Shown piece by piece: positions 46,717 through 57,174 of a stretch of DNA of 64,000 nt. Each line of letters opens with the position of its first letter. Position 1 is the stretch's first letter. Source of the DNA: Clavelina lepadiformis (Eukaryota > Chordata > Ascidiacea > Aplousobranchia > Clavelinidae); the NCBI RefSeq assembly GCF_947623445.1, contig NC_135243.1:8434501-8498500 (forward strand), written 5' to 3'. The notes under the pieces were generated by a model, which saw nothing but the letters and a program-made list of their open reading frames with translations, was not told the DNA's origin and made no database searches. The translations under genes and the position numbers were made by a program.

Positions 46717-48908
46717 TAATCATTATATCTTACTGGCATTCTATGTGTACGATTAGGTCGTGTGTTAGCAACAGTGTAGTTGTTAGCTGTGGGTTGACTG
46801 TTTTGGTTAGGTGTCGCAAATGTAAAGTTAAAATCAGTATCTTCATACACATTGTTAGACTTGCTATGGTCAATACGAATATGTACTCGATTACGACAAT
46901 AACGAAAACCATCCAATGATTCTACCAAATATGAACGAGGCCCAAGTATGCGTACAATTTTACCCTTTTGCCATCCCTTCTTTTCCGCACTTTGGAAATA
47001 AACTCGTTGGTTGATATACAATTTTGACATTGGTTGACTTTTGCTATCATAGGTTTGCTTGACTGAGGTGCGGCGTTGATGACGACGATTGATGTCAAGA
47101 TGTTTGCTTTTTGGAATGTGAATCGGTATCACTGATCGAGTTGGTCTACCAAACAATATCTTTGTAGGACTGCAGTTGACGTCTTGTCGTGGCGTATTGC
47201 GCAATTCCAGAAGTGCCAGCCACTGATCTTTCCCATCTTGTGCAGTACGTCTCAGCATGTTCTTTAGTGTTTTCACAGCAGCTTCCGCTTTTCCATTGCA
47301 TTGTTGGTGTCCTGGTGATGATTTGTAGTGTTGTATCGCCCATTTTTGACAGAATCTTTGAAATTCTGTAGAGATGAACTGGGGTCCAGAGTCAGATACA
47401 ATGCATTTAGGAATTCCATATCGGGCAAAATGACGCTTCAACGAAATGATTACGTGCTTTGCAGTTGTTGAGGTCATGACATCAATTTCAGCAAAATTTG
47501 AAAAATAGTCAACCGTGACTAAATAAGACTTTTGGTTCAACTCAAATAAATCAACACCAACTTTTTCAAATGGTGATAAGCCTTCGGGATGTAGCAGTAA
47601 TGGTTCTCGTTGGTTGTTTGGCTTTGCTTGTTGGCATATTGTGCAATCATGAGCCAGTTGTTTTAATTCGTTTGGCATTCCTAGCCAGAAAACGGTTTCG
47701 CGAGCTCTTCGTAACATGCTATCAGCACCAAGGTGAGCTGAATGGAGTTGAGATTTGATTTCTGATCGAAGAGGTTGAGGGATGAAGGTTCTCTCGCCTT
47801 TCAGAATGATGCCATTTTCTTGACTCAGTGTGTCACGAATGGAGAAGTAAGGTTTGATGATGGGAGGCAAATGTTCTTTGTTGTCTGGCCACCCATTCTT
47901 GATGACTTCGAGCAGGAGTTGAGATTCCTCATTCTTTTGTATTGCATTCTTTATTTCTTTTAATCGTTCATCAGGAATTTCATCTAGAATTGGTTCTGTA
48001 ACCACTTGTGCGATTCGGTTTGGTTGATCGAGAAGTTCCGGGTAGGCACGACTTAATGTGTCAGCAATTACTAATGCAGTGCCTGGGACATATTCAAAAA
48101 CAATATCGTAACGATTTAGGCGCATAATCAGAGCTTGGAGACGCTTTGGCGCTTGACTCAGAGGTTTTTTTAAAATAGACTGTAAGGGTCGATGATCATT
48201 GTGAACTATAACCTTTCGTCCGTACGTATACTGATCAAAACGTTCCAGACCAAACACAACAGAAAGAAGCTCTTTTTCAATCTGAGCCCAATTTTGCTCT
48301 GTCTTTGTCAGGGCTCTAGAAGCATATTCAATGGGTTGATCATTCTGAAGCAACACTGCTCCCAAATCACTTTTGCTACTGTCTACTTGAAGAATTAGAT
48401 CTTTTCTTTGATCAAAAAATGTCAGAATAGGAGTTTCGCAGAGCTTTTCTTTAACTTTATTCATTGCTTTCTCGCACTCTTCGCTCCACTTCCATTTCTC
48501 ATTCTTCCTCGTCAGTTTCCGTAAGGGTTCCAGGTCATTGGCTAGGTTTGGCAGGAAACGAGCCAAATATTGTACCATGCCACAAAATCGTTTCACACCG
48601 GAAACATCTTCAGGAGAAGGCATACGTTGAATTGCTTCGATTTTCGCAGGATCAGGTGCTATTCCGTTGTTGGAGATCAAGTGACCCATAAATGTGATCT
48701 GCGAAGCTTTGGTTACAGTTTTTTCTTCATTTAGCAAAATGTTACATTCATGACATCTCTCACGTAGTTTTGTTAGATTTTGGTTATGGTGTGTTTCAGC
48801 CTCGATTGTGGTCTTTCCACAACCAATAACAATCACATCATCTGCCACTGCAAATACACCTTCCAGTCCAGACAGGGCTGAGTGTAGTCTTTTTTTGGAA
48901 GATTTCAC
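46707..48908 (-). CDS. Retrotransposon RT (C-terminal part), RNase H and integrase
   Basis: A 733-aa open frame that resumes the RT domain one frame away. The RT active site is VADD (22-24), in place of the usual YxDD. RNase H follows (LQVDSSKSDLGAVL), then the integrase zinc region ending CTIC, the catalytic core with GVDLFE, SDSGPQF and the Glu of NGKAEAAVK, and a basic C-terminal domain. The annotated ATG is unlikely to be a natural start; this is the downstream half of a polyprotein. Its 3' end overlaps a 36-bp-period tandem repeat at 46651-46716. Confidence 0.9.
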   Translation of the reverse strand: MKSSKKRLHSALSGLEGVFAVADDVIVIGCGKTTIEAETHHNQNLTKLRERCHECNILLNEEKTVTKASQITFMGHLISNNGIAPDPAKIEAIQRMPSPEDVSGVKRFCGMVQYLARFLPNLANDLEPLRKLTRKNEKWKWSEECEKAMNKVKEKLCETPILTFFDQRKDLILQVDSSKSDLGAVLLQNDQPIEYASRALTKTEQNWAQIEKELLSVVFGLERFDQYTYGRKVIVHNDHRPLQSILKKPLSQAPKRLQALIMRLNRYDIVFEYVPGTALVIADTLSRAYPELLDQPNRIAQVVTEPILDEIPDERLKEIKNAIQKNEESQLLLEVIKNGWPDNKEHLPPIIKPYFSIRDTLSQENGIILKGERTFIPQPLRSEIKSQLHSAHLGADSMLRRARETVFWLGMPNELKQLAHDCTICQQAKPNNQREPLLLHPEGLSPFEKVGVDLFELNQKSYLVTVDYFSNFAEIDVMTSTTAKHVIISLKRHFARYGIPKCIVSDSGPQFISTEFQRFCQKWAIQHYKSSPGHQQCNGKAEAAVKTLKNMLRRTAQDGKDQWLALLELRNTPRQDVNCSPTKILFGRPTRSVIPIHIPKSKHLDINRRHQRRTSVKQTYDSKSQPMSKLYINQRVYFQSAEKKGWQKGKIVRILGPRSYLVESLDGFRYCRNRVHIRIDHSKSNNVYEDTDFNFTFATPNQNSQPTANNYTVANTRPNRTHRMPVRYNDYVL

Positions 48909-50523
48909 TGCTCACTTTCAGACCAAACGGAAGTCTGTTCCATCGGAATCGACCGTGAGGGGTAATCATAGTAGTCAGTCGGCTGGAGTCATCATCCAAC
49001 TTAACGTGCCAGAAGGCATGCTTAACATCAAGTTTGCTGAACACTTTTGCACCCTTCAGAGCAGGCAATATATCATCCAAGGTAGGCAGTTTGTAATGTT
49101 CTCGCTGTAAGGCGACATTGAGAGGCTGCGGATCAATGCAAATTCTTATTTTTCCATTAGGCTTGGATACGATAGCCATTTGGCTGACCCATTCAGTCGG
49201 ATCATCGATGACTGAAATGACATTACTAGCAACCAATTTGTCAAGCTCTTGCTTAACTTTTTCTTGCAAGGCTACAGGTATGCGGCGACAAGGTAAAATT
49301 CTCGGTTTGACACTACTATCAACAGTTAAAGATACAGTACCTAAATCACCCAAAATAACATCATCATGTACAACATTTGCAATAAACGAATCAGCATTAA
49401 CAGTTATCAAATTCATTTCTGTTACTGTGCTATAACTTAGCAAGCAATTCAAATTATTATCAACAACATGAAATAATACAGGATATACCTCGTTTGTTTT
49501 TGTGTTGGTGACATTTAACGTTGCAAGACCAGCTATCTTAATTTTGGTTTTGTTCCACATTGTCAGCTGTTTGGTGCAAGGTTGGAGTTGAGTATATCGC
49601 ACATACTTCTTACATATGGTATTGACGTCAGCACCGGTATCCAATTGAAATCGTACCGTGCAACCATTTACTTGAAGTAAAGCAGTCAGTCTGTCTTTTC
49701 CATCATGCACAGCATGCAAAAATTCTTGTTCGGGTTCATTTTCCAACTCTCGTAATGTAGCTTGCTTATCTTCAATGCAGTGAACTCGTGATCGACATTT
49801 TGATTTGAAATGATTCAAATCATGACATTTTGCGCATTTCTTCCCATACGCAGGACAATATGATTTTCCACGTTTATGGCTTTTACCACAAAAGTTGCAC
49901 TCTGACAGGAGTGATGTGTGACGACGGGTTCCTCTGTTGGCATATTCATGCTTGTTGCTACTGACTTTTTGTACGGTACCATCTTCAACTTGCATTTGTT
50001 GCGATTGTGCACCAGACGAATCAAAAGAACGACAGATCTGAATGGCTCGGTCAAGAGTGAGGTCATTTTCTCTTAGTAGCACTTGGCGCACCTTATCAGG
50101 TACAGTATAGATGATCTTGTCACGCAGCATGCGACTTTTCATGTCTCCGAAATTGCAGGTTTCTGCACGACTTCGAAGTTGTATTAAAAAGTGATCAAAG
50201 TTGCCTGTTGACCATGTGGCTCTCCAGAATTTGTATGCTTCCAGGGACTCATGCTGCCTTGGGTTGCAATATGCGGCCATTTTGTTGAACAGTTCTGCCG
50301 GGTCGTCCTTGTCTTGACCTGTTGTGTAAATGAAGTGCTTGGCTACACTTATCATACCAGATCCAGCACAATTAAGAATGGTTGATCGCTGAACTTTGTT
50401 AGGTTTCGCATCAGCTCCACTGGCTATAAGATAGACTTCTACCTGTTCTTTCCAACGTCGGTAGTCTTCCGCTAAAGACGCTGAATGTATGTCTAGAGGT
50501 TCTGGTAACCGTAATCCTTCCAT
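48838..50523 (-). CDS. Retrotransposon Gag-protease-RT (N-terminal part)
   Basis: A 561-aa frame. Gag covers about residues 1-200. Two Cys/His motifs follow at 209-243; the second, CAKCHDLNHFKSKC, is a classical CX2CX4HX4C zinc knuckle. The aspartic protease has its active site DTGA at 295-298. RT starts around 405, with the finger and palm segments SKPNGKIRICIDP and FSKLDVKHAFWHV. The frame is lost in the RT domain just after LPFGL because of a run of seven A (T7 at 48890-48896 on the plus strand), and the product then ends in unrelated residues. Gag and Pol share one frame, so no programmed shift is needed between them. Confidence 0.9.
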   Translation of the reverse strand: MEGLRLPEPLDIHSASLAEDYRRWKEQVEVYLIASGADAKPNKVQRSTILNCAGSGMISVAKHFIYTTGQDKDDPAELFNKMAAYCNPRQHESLEAYKFWRATWSTGNFDHFLIQLRSRAETCNFGDMKSRMLRDKIIYTVPDKVRQVLLRENDLTLDRAIQICRSFDSSGAQSQQMQVEDGTVQKVSSNKHEYANRGTRRHTSLLSECNFCGKSHKRGKSYCPAYGKKCAKCHDLNHFKSKCRSRVHCIEDKQATLRELENEPEQEFLHAVHDGKDRLTALLQVNGCTVRFQLDTGADVNTICKKYVRYTQLQPCTKQLTMWNKTKIKIAGLATLNVTNTKTNEVYPVLFHVVDNNLNCLLSYSTVTEMNLITVNADSFIANVVHDDVILGDLGTVSLTVDSSVKPRILPCRRIPVALQEKVKQELDKLVASNVISVIDDPTEWVSQMAIVSKPNGKIRICIDPQPLNVALQREHYKLPTLDDILPALKGAKVFSKLDVKHAFWHVKLDDDSSRLTTMITPHGRFRWNRLPFGLKVSSEIFQKKTTLSPVWTGRCICSGR

Positions 50524-50631
50524 TGCAGATGGATACTATCAGGAAATAGGCTAGTACGGTACAGTATTGTAGGTCTATGTTAGTATACTTCGTAGGAGCA
50601 ACTTGTTACAACACAGGATTCGCTGCCACCA

Positions 50632-50826
50632 TGTTATTATCGCTACTCTCGTGATATTATGTGTTGATCTAAGTCGATAAGACGTTCGGCAGAATCTCTT
50701 GTATTTAGACAGTCTTCAACATGAACGTATTACTCCACATACGAATCACAATGCACAACCAAGAGAGCACATGGCTGTAGCATGGCCAACATAGAAATCT
50801 TATTAATTAGTTCATACCTATCAACA
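50632..50826 (-). repeat. LTR, 5' copy
   Basis: 195 bp, near-identical partner of 46279-46473. It should carry the element's promoter; internal sequence starts at 50631 with the primer-binding site. Confidence 0.95.
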
Positions 50827-51385
50827 CTAAGCTCAATGCTTCTTTTATCGCTAACATTGTATTTTTGTTGTTTTCTTGAATAAATTACGGTAGCCTATAA
50901 CGAGCAATGCAAATGCTTGAGCTTCATCTTAGTTTTTTCAAGTAATAACTTTATACTTCATTGTAAACACATCGGACGGACAGGAAGTTCTTTTGTGACA
51001 GATGACCTATATACTTGGACAGTTCAATTTTCAGTAAATCAAGATGTGGTTGTTGAGATTAACAGAGTTTCTTGCTTTCTGATCTGTTTATTGTCTTAAA
51101 CTTAAAGAAAAAGACTAATAACGTCATATTACAAACTAGCAAAAAAGCCTACAATTGGTAAGGCTTCATAAAGTATCGACTGTTTACATCTATAGCTTTT
51201 AATGCAGAGCTAAATTAATTATTTGTCAATAGTACAGGGGTCAGCAAACTTCGGCCCACGAGATAAGCTTGTCCGTCCCGCCTCACCGTGCCGCAAATGA
51301 GTTTTTTGTATGGTAGCGGGTAACCAATTGAACAAAACAGTTATCCGGTCCGCGATCGTCAGTTCTCATGCTGATCTGCGCGCTG

Positions 51386-52375
51386 TTAAAAAAATCTTGT
51401 AAAATTTACCCCTTAAATCTTGGCAGCAGTTTTTACAAAAATTATTGTAAATTTTCCTCTAAAAACATTGTAAATTTTACTTACTTTTTTCGGAAATTTT
51501 CATATCTTTACCTGTAAAATTTATGTAGGCCTAGTATGGTTTGTAATATTTACTTACTAAACATGGAAAATTTGTTGGTTTAAAGCAGTAATACATATTG
51601 GCAATGCGCACTGAAAAACTACTGTAGATGCCATTTATCGTTAACCAAGGCTATACCTGTAAAAATACCCAAACAAACAAATCTATAACAATTCTTACAG
51701 GGTACGGCACCCGACTGGAAAGTCTGGCAGTTTGACCAGTTATCGTGCCAGCAGACGCAAATTTTGGTGTGGTAGCATCTAGCATGTACTGAAGCCTAAT
51801 TTCTTTGTTTCATTGTTACAAAATTACACCATCACACCAAATTTTACGTCTTTGCACGCGCGATTACTCGTCAAAAATTGCCTGACATTCCAGTCGGTTC
51901 CACCAACGATATAAAGAACGTTATATATACGTTATTATACGTTCTTTATATCGTTGGTTCCACTAGCCTATTGCTACAACGTACCGGTATTATTTGTAGC
52001 CTGTACTGTGATTTTGTCAATAGAGTCTAGCTAGACTTAAAACTTTGCATTGTAATATCCAGTTAAACACTCATTCTTCCATTAGTTACGTAGCCTACTT
52101 CAAAGAAATAAAACTACTAACTTTTCAACATAGCCTACACCTTCCACGGTCAGATGTTCTCTAGATTGCAGATGACCACGCCTTTCTTTCAAGATTTCGC
52201 ATGCTTTACAAACACGTGACAAGCATAACTCGATTTCATTGGTTAATTCTGAATTTTTAGCAGGCGAGGTCGTCCGTTGCTTAATATTTATAGCAAATTA
52301 AGGTAAAATGCATTTACAATCAGGCATGTAAAAATTTTCCGGCATTTTCATGGTAAATATTACAATTTTTTTTAA
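51386..52375. mobile_element. Foldback/MITE with AT-rich inverted ends, inside the hAT-like MITE
   Basis: Inverted ends TTAAAAAAATCTTGTAAAAT and (right, reverse complemented) TTAAAAAAAATTGTAATATT. Flanks TGCGCGCTG (51377-51385) and TGGGCGCTT (52376-52384) look like a 9-base target duplication with two mismatches. The matching point in unit 2 (near 60570) has one such 9-mer and no insert. A second inverted repeat with arms of about 70 bases lies inside at about 51706-51776 and 51828-51900. A 9-base duplication would suit a Mutator-like origin; that is inference. Confidence 0.6.
51904..51955. mobile_element. 52-bp palindromic micro-insertion
   Basis: Perfect inverted arms of 20 bases (51902-51921 and 51939-51958) meet around a short AT-rich centre. 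The 8-base word GGTTCCAC stands directly on both sides (51896-51903, 51956-51963), as a target duplication would. Confidence 0.6.
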
Positions 52376-52676
52376 TGGGCGCTTTGAGAAAAAGTTTGGT
52401 GAAGCCTGGTCTAGTAAATAGTCATTCTCACTTATATAATTTGAAAGAAAGTTTTGCTGAAGTTGTTCTTTATTTTAAAAATAAAAAAGTTAAAAACGAA
52501 CTCCAAGTCCAAAACCTATAACTTACCTAAGGCAACTATTCGTTTAATGCATTACTTGTTAATGTTATAGTTATCAAAATTAATTTGTTCCAATTTTTTA
52601 ATACAGTATGACTTTCAACCGAATTGTTGGTTTTGTTTTAGCTTGTGATCATTTTTAAATAAGTAAAATAAACAAA

Positions 52677-54598
52677 ATGATATTGAATGAGAACCAAAGC
52701 ATTGTTAACACATACTTGGCTTCTGCAAGTCTAACCCTTGTGGTTTTGTTGTTCTCTTGGGTCTATTGGAACAAACGACCGCCAAACAGTCCTCCTGGAA
52801 GCAATGGCTTCCCATTACTAGGAGCCATTCTTTCATTGACTTCTTTTCCGCAACGTGCTCTGACAAAGTTGGGCAAAAAGTACGGACCTATTTACATGGT
52901 TTATTTTGGAAACACAGCCGTCGTTGTTTTGGGAAATCCTGAAATTGCACACGAAGCTTTTGCAAAAAATGATTGCTTTAATGACAGGCCGCAAACTATA
53001 CCAATCTTGTGTTCCGGCAAAGGCCTTATTATGATAAATGCTTCAGATTTTCAAAGAGAACAACGACGGTTTAACCTGCACGCTCTTCGAGAATTCGGCA
53101 TGGGTCGGAAGAAGTTGGAAGGACGCCTGGTCGATGTATCAAGGCAATTGTGCAAGACAATTGATGATCTATGTGGGAACAGTGGCACCTCAAAACCTTT
53201 TCCAATCAATGAAATGATTTACCAAAGCATTTCAAGCGTAATTTCCTACATCATTTTCAACCATGACGTTACGGTAGATGACGAAGTGTTTGGCTCTTTA
53301 CTGAAAGAAATGACGGAAACAAAAAAAGAAAATATTCTATCTGGAGTTCTTATGTTTGCTCCCAAGTTAAAGTATTTACCTTTTTTTTCTAAAATGTGGC
53401 GAAAGAGCGGAGAATTTCGAGATAAGATAGAAGAAAAAATTAAAGAAGAAGTTCTTTCCCATCAGAAATCACATGACCGGAACAACCCACGAGATTTCAT
53501 CGATTGCTTTCTAAACGAAATGAATAACTTCTCATCGTCTAAAAGCAGCGGTAAAAATAAAAGTAGTTATAATCGATATATTCAAATTTTAAAAGCAGTA
53601 AACAAAAATATTTTCAATGTGTACTTTTTATGTAATGATAACGCAAACCTTTACAGGCGTAAACTTTTTTCATCTGGTGTATGCTAAGATTTGATTAGGT
53701 AATTTTACATTCTACACTCAATTACAGTTACTAGTGTTATAGGAAGCAGAAAATGTAGCATAAATCAAAGTAACATATACGTAAATGTATGTTTTTTTTT
53801 CTTACAGGTCAAATTAATAAAAACTGTGACCAGAGTGATGAGATGAATAGATCTTACAGTTGGCAATCCAGTTCTTCATTTACCATTGGCCAACTTATTT
53901 CCTCTGTTCGTGATCTTTTTATGGCTGGAACAGAAACAACAGCTTCTACAATTTGCTGGATAATTCTTTTCCTTTCTCATTATCAAGATGTGCAGGAAAA
54001 GATGCAGAAAGAAATAGACGAGGTGCTTGGACAAAGTGGTGTTCCAAGCATGGATGTGTTAGAAAAACTTCCCTACGTTAGAGTAGTATTACAGGTATAA
54101 CTACTTAAACGATATTAGGTAAACGTAAGATTTTAACTTTTTCATAGCATTTTTACAGCGACAAAAATTAAAGCTAGCAACAATTCGCAGGAAGTTTCCA
54201 GGCTCCGACCGACTGTACCTTTATCAGTTCCTCATATGGCTTCCCGCGATGCAATTCTGAATGGTTATGTCATCCCCAAAGGAGCAATTATTCTTACCAA
54301 TATCTGGGGTATACAGCACGACGAAAGCAGATGGCCAGAGCCAGAAAAATTTCTACCCGAACGACATCTGGACAACGACGGAAAATTCAACAAATCCTCG
54401 AATTGGATGATTTTCAATCTTGGTCTGCGAAATTGCCTTGGACAACAGTTGGCAAAAATGGAACTTTTCATCGCGACAGTTTCCTTATTCCAGAAGTTCT
54501 CATTTGCTCTTCCTCCAGGAACGACGCCGGACATGGAAGGGGAGCCGCAGGTGACGTTGCGCCCTAATCTTTTCGAAGTGATCGCAACACGACGATGA
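52677..54598 (+). CDS. Cytochrome P450, CYP2-like, gene 1
   Basis: A microsomal haem-thiolate monooxygenase by homology. Exons 52677-53550, 53808-54094 and 54191-54598 join to 522 aa, usual P450 length. N-terminal membrane anchor (about residues 15-31), Pro-rich hinge RPPNSPPGSNGFP (34-46), C-helix region REQRRFNLHALREFGMG, I-helix oxygen-binding AGTETT (331-336), K-helix ExxR as EVSR (388-391), FLPER (441-445), and haem loop FNLGLRNCLG (462-471) with the Cys ligand at 469. The C-helix Trp of the WxxxR motif is Gln126 here. FGMG and the exon layout suit the CYP2 clan; I cannot name the subfamily or substrate. It is about 91% identical in exon 1 to gene 2 at 60864, and its upstream DNA is duplicated with it. 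Introns are 257 and 96 bases. Confidence 0.95.
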
Positions 54599-54764
54599 TT
54601 TCAGAACAAGGACTAGCCGAAACAAGACTTAAATACAAAGATGCTTCTGTCGCTTGGTTTTGAGTTAATTCCTGCTTAAATTTTGACCTTAAATGTTGCA
54701 GGCATTTTTATTGCATATCACTCGTTAATTTTTTCTTTTGATATTTATTTCTTTCCAAGTAATC

Positions 54765-55067
54765 CTTAATACTAATTTTAGCAACTGTTGATCTTTTTTA
54801 ATCTAGAAATGTCAAGTAAAATTGCAAGCGATTAACGTCACGTATGTTTTGACCTGGAGTAACCTTTACCGGGGGTATAACAGCAGCAAACATTGCATTT
54901 GCAGCAGCATCTTTTAAACAAAATGTACCGGTACCGAGTATATACCGACAAAGTACCGAACTGCTTTTTTAAAATAGTACTGAATACCGGAACCGTTGGT
55001 ACATTTTTTTGCCAAGTACCGGTACCGTTACCGACGGTACTTTCTAAGTACCGACTGCCCACCTCTG
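54765..55067. mobile_element. Truncated, inverted copy of the GGTACT hAT-like MITE
   Basis: The right end reads ACCGACTGCCCACCTCTG, the reverse complement of the left end of the element at 30107-30558. Internal sequence (reverse strand) matches it from the GGTACT-rich part to TTAATCGCTTGCAATTTT-like sequence. The other end is missing. Confidence 0.6.
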
Positions 55068-56157
55068 GGCGTATAGGAGATAGTTTTATTAAGAAATACG
55101 ATTAATAATGTTTACTTTAATCTCAATAGGCCTATACTCTTCTGTGGATAAAAAAAAGTTTTTCTGTAATTAAAATGTTAACGAACCGTCTTCATTCTGC
55201 GCCGTTAGCTTACACAGCAAACATGGTTTGTTGAAATGTTCACAAGTAAACAAAAACACCATAAATAAATTCGTTTCGGAGCATATAGCATAATATTTCG
55301 GGCGACTGCTGATGAGTAGTTGCAGAACTACAAACGTCAAGACATTGGAAAGGATGGAAGCAAATCCTTTTGTATTTTCTATAAACGTCATTATTTTTGA
55401 AGCATTAACATTGATTTATTATGTTACAATTCATTAATTATTCTTACAGAGTTTCGACACGTCAGCCTCTATGCTTCATTTAAATGTTATGATTTTTCTT
55501 GTCTTGAATTTCTGCTGCTAATAAATAAAATACTTAAAATAAAGCGGATAAAAACAAAACGCAATACAATAAAGGTTTACAGGCTCAAAATTAAGACAGT
55601 AAAGTAAGTAGTCATTGTCTTAAGTTGTCATTGCGTCCATTTTAATCCAACTTGTTATGTGTACTATATGATATACGCGTATTACAATAGTGTGAGGTTA
55701 AGTGGTTATACATGTAATTGGAGTTTGTAATTGTGCATCTCCAACCAAGTAGGTGGCATAAGCATGGAACTTTTCAAGTCACTCCAATTCAATGACCTCA
55801 GGTAAACCTGCTGTTTAATACGGCAAATATTTGGTTCATTTGATTTTGCTAAGCAAATACAGCAAGCCAAAATCACGAAGGCGTTTTATCTTATGCCGAT
55901 CAGGTAGTTATTATATGAGTTATAGCATAAACGAAATATTTCAGTTTACTACAATTAAACTCAGTCCTTTTAGATGAGATTGCTTCCAAGTGGGCCAATA
56001 GTGGCATATAAAAGTATTGAATTAAAAGTTTTTCAAAAGAAAAAAGTTAATGATAAGAACGTGAAATCGTTTTAAATGAACGTTTTTAATAGCAGACATT
56101 TTAAGAAAACGTTTTGATCTTCATTTTGATGTTTGTCAGTTATTGGCGACGTAAGAA
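55068..56157. other. Spacer between P450 gene 1 and the P450 pseudogene
   Basis: AT-rich, no open frame or element end that I recognise. Confidence 0.4.
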
Positions 56158-56985
56158 ATGTTTGAGATTGCAAACGAAGCTTTTATAAATCCCTACTTAG
56201 GTTCCGCAAGCGTGACTTTAATGAAGTTGTTTTTTGCTTAGACTCTGTGGAGAAAAAGACCAACAAACAGTCCTCCTGGAAGCAATGGAGTTACACTATT
56301 TTGTGATCTACTGTCACTGGACAAAAAGTATGGACCTATTTACATGGTTTACTTTGGAAACACACCAAACAAACAAAACACCCGTCGTTGCTTTTGCAAA
56401 AAATTATACTTTTAATGACAGGCCGCAAACGATACCGGTAGTTTGTTTGGGTAAGGGCATTGTCATGATAGATTCTTCCGATTTTCAGAGAGAACAGCGA
56501 CGGTTTAACCTGCACGCTCTTCGAGAATTCGGCATGGGTCTGATGAAGTTGGATGGACGCCTGGTCGATGTATCATGGCAATTGTGCAAGACAATTGATG
56601 ATTTATGTGGGAGCGGCAAAAAACTCAGCAGCATTTCCAGTTAATCGCATGATTTACCAAAGTGCTTCAAGTGTTATTTCCTACATCATCTTCAACCATG
56701 ACGTTACGGTAGATGACAAAGAGTTTGATGCTTTACTGAAGGAAATGTCAGAGCCTAAAAAAGAAAACGTTCTAAGTGGAGTTCTCATGTTTGCTCCCAA
56801 GTTAAAATACCATATTTTGCTTACATCTTGAAAAAGAGCGAAGAATATCGAGATAATTCAGATGCCAAAATATAAGAAGAAGTTCTTTTCTATCAAAAAT
56901 CATGTGACCGGAACAACCCACGGGATTTCATCGACAGTTACCTGATTGAAATGGATAACATTCTTGCAAAGTCATAAGGTATTGG
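56158..56985 (+). pseudogene. CYP2-like P450 pseudogene, exon 1 only
   Basis: It corresponds to exon 1 of the two intact genes: INPYLGSASVTL, then RPTNSPPGSNG, KYGPIYMVYFGNT, FNDRPQTIPVVCLGKG, FQREQRRFNLHALREFGMG and LLKEMSEPKKENVLSGVLMF follow in order. An in-frame TAG ends the first segment at about 56240, segments in the anchor and F-G region are deleted or shifted, and further frameshifts and stops follow. Exons 2 and 3, with the haem loop, are absent, so it cannot give a working P450. It lies directly before duplication unit 2. Confidence 0.92.
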
Positions 56986-57119
56986 AAGCACTGACAAATT
57001 TGAAATTGTAAATATAAAATTGTGCTGTACTTATTCTACTGCATGGGAGCCTTTATCATAGAAAACTACCACACTAAAGTCAAACTAGTCCAAAACTTGT
57101 CCAAACTAGTCAAACTAAA

Positions 57120-57174
57120 CCAAACTTAACTCGCGTCATACCACGCCCCGCCCCCCAAACCTGAGGCCACCACT
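57120..57174. mobile_element. Right-end fragment of the CAGTGGTGGC hAT element
   Basis: CGTCATACCACGCCCCGCC followed by AACCTGAGGCCACCACTG matches the right end of the hAT element at 40594-44069, and the flank TGTGTAAAAGTCTAATTAA matches its 44070 flank. The duplication border therefore lies inside that element. Confidence 0.65.

Larger units (their letters stand above)
46279..50826 (-). mobile_element. Ty3/Gypsy-type LTR retrotransposon, complete ends, one coding break
   Basis: LTRs of 195 bp at 46279-46473 and 50632-50826 start TGTTA and end AACA. The only difference I see is TGTTAATAT against TGTTATTAT. The 5-bp target duplication is CTAAG (46274-46278 and 50827-50831). Read on the minus strand, a purine tract AAAGAAAGGAGGA abuts the 3' LTR at 46474-46486, and a TGG-starting primer-binding site abuts the 5' LTR at 50631. 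The domain order Gag, protease, RT, RNase H, integrase defines the Ty3/Gypsy group. The homologous site near 60035 in duplication unit 2 is empty, so the insertion is recent. Confidence 0.95.
51235..52408. mobile_element. hAT-like MITE, interrupted copy (duplication unit 1)
   Basis: Left end CAGGGGTCAGCAAACTTCGG, right end (reverse complemented) CAGGCTTCACCAAACTTTTT. Flanks CAATAGTA and GTCTAGTA share their last five bases. The uninterrupted 166-bp counterpart is 60436-60601. The extra length here is the insertion 51386-52375. Confidence 0.55.
50832..52676. repeat. Segmental duplication unit 1, distal part and upstream region of P450 gene 1
   Basis: Colinear with 60035-60863. Shared words include CTTGAATAAATTACGGTAGC (50875 and 60077) and TCAATTTTCAGTAAATCAAG (51026 and 60238). 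It contains a hAT-like MITE (51235-52408) that is itself enlarged by a 990-bp element. The last bases before 52677 are AT-rich and nearly the same in both units, so the core promoter was duplicated too. Confidence 0.85.
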
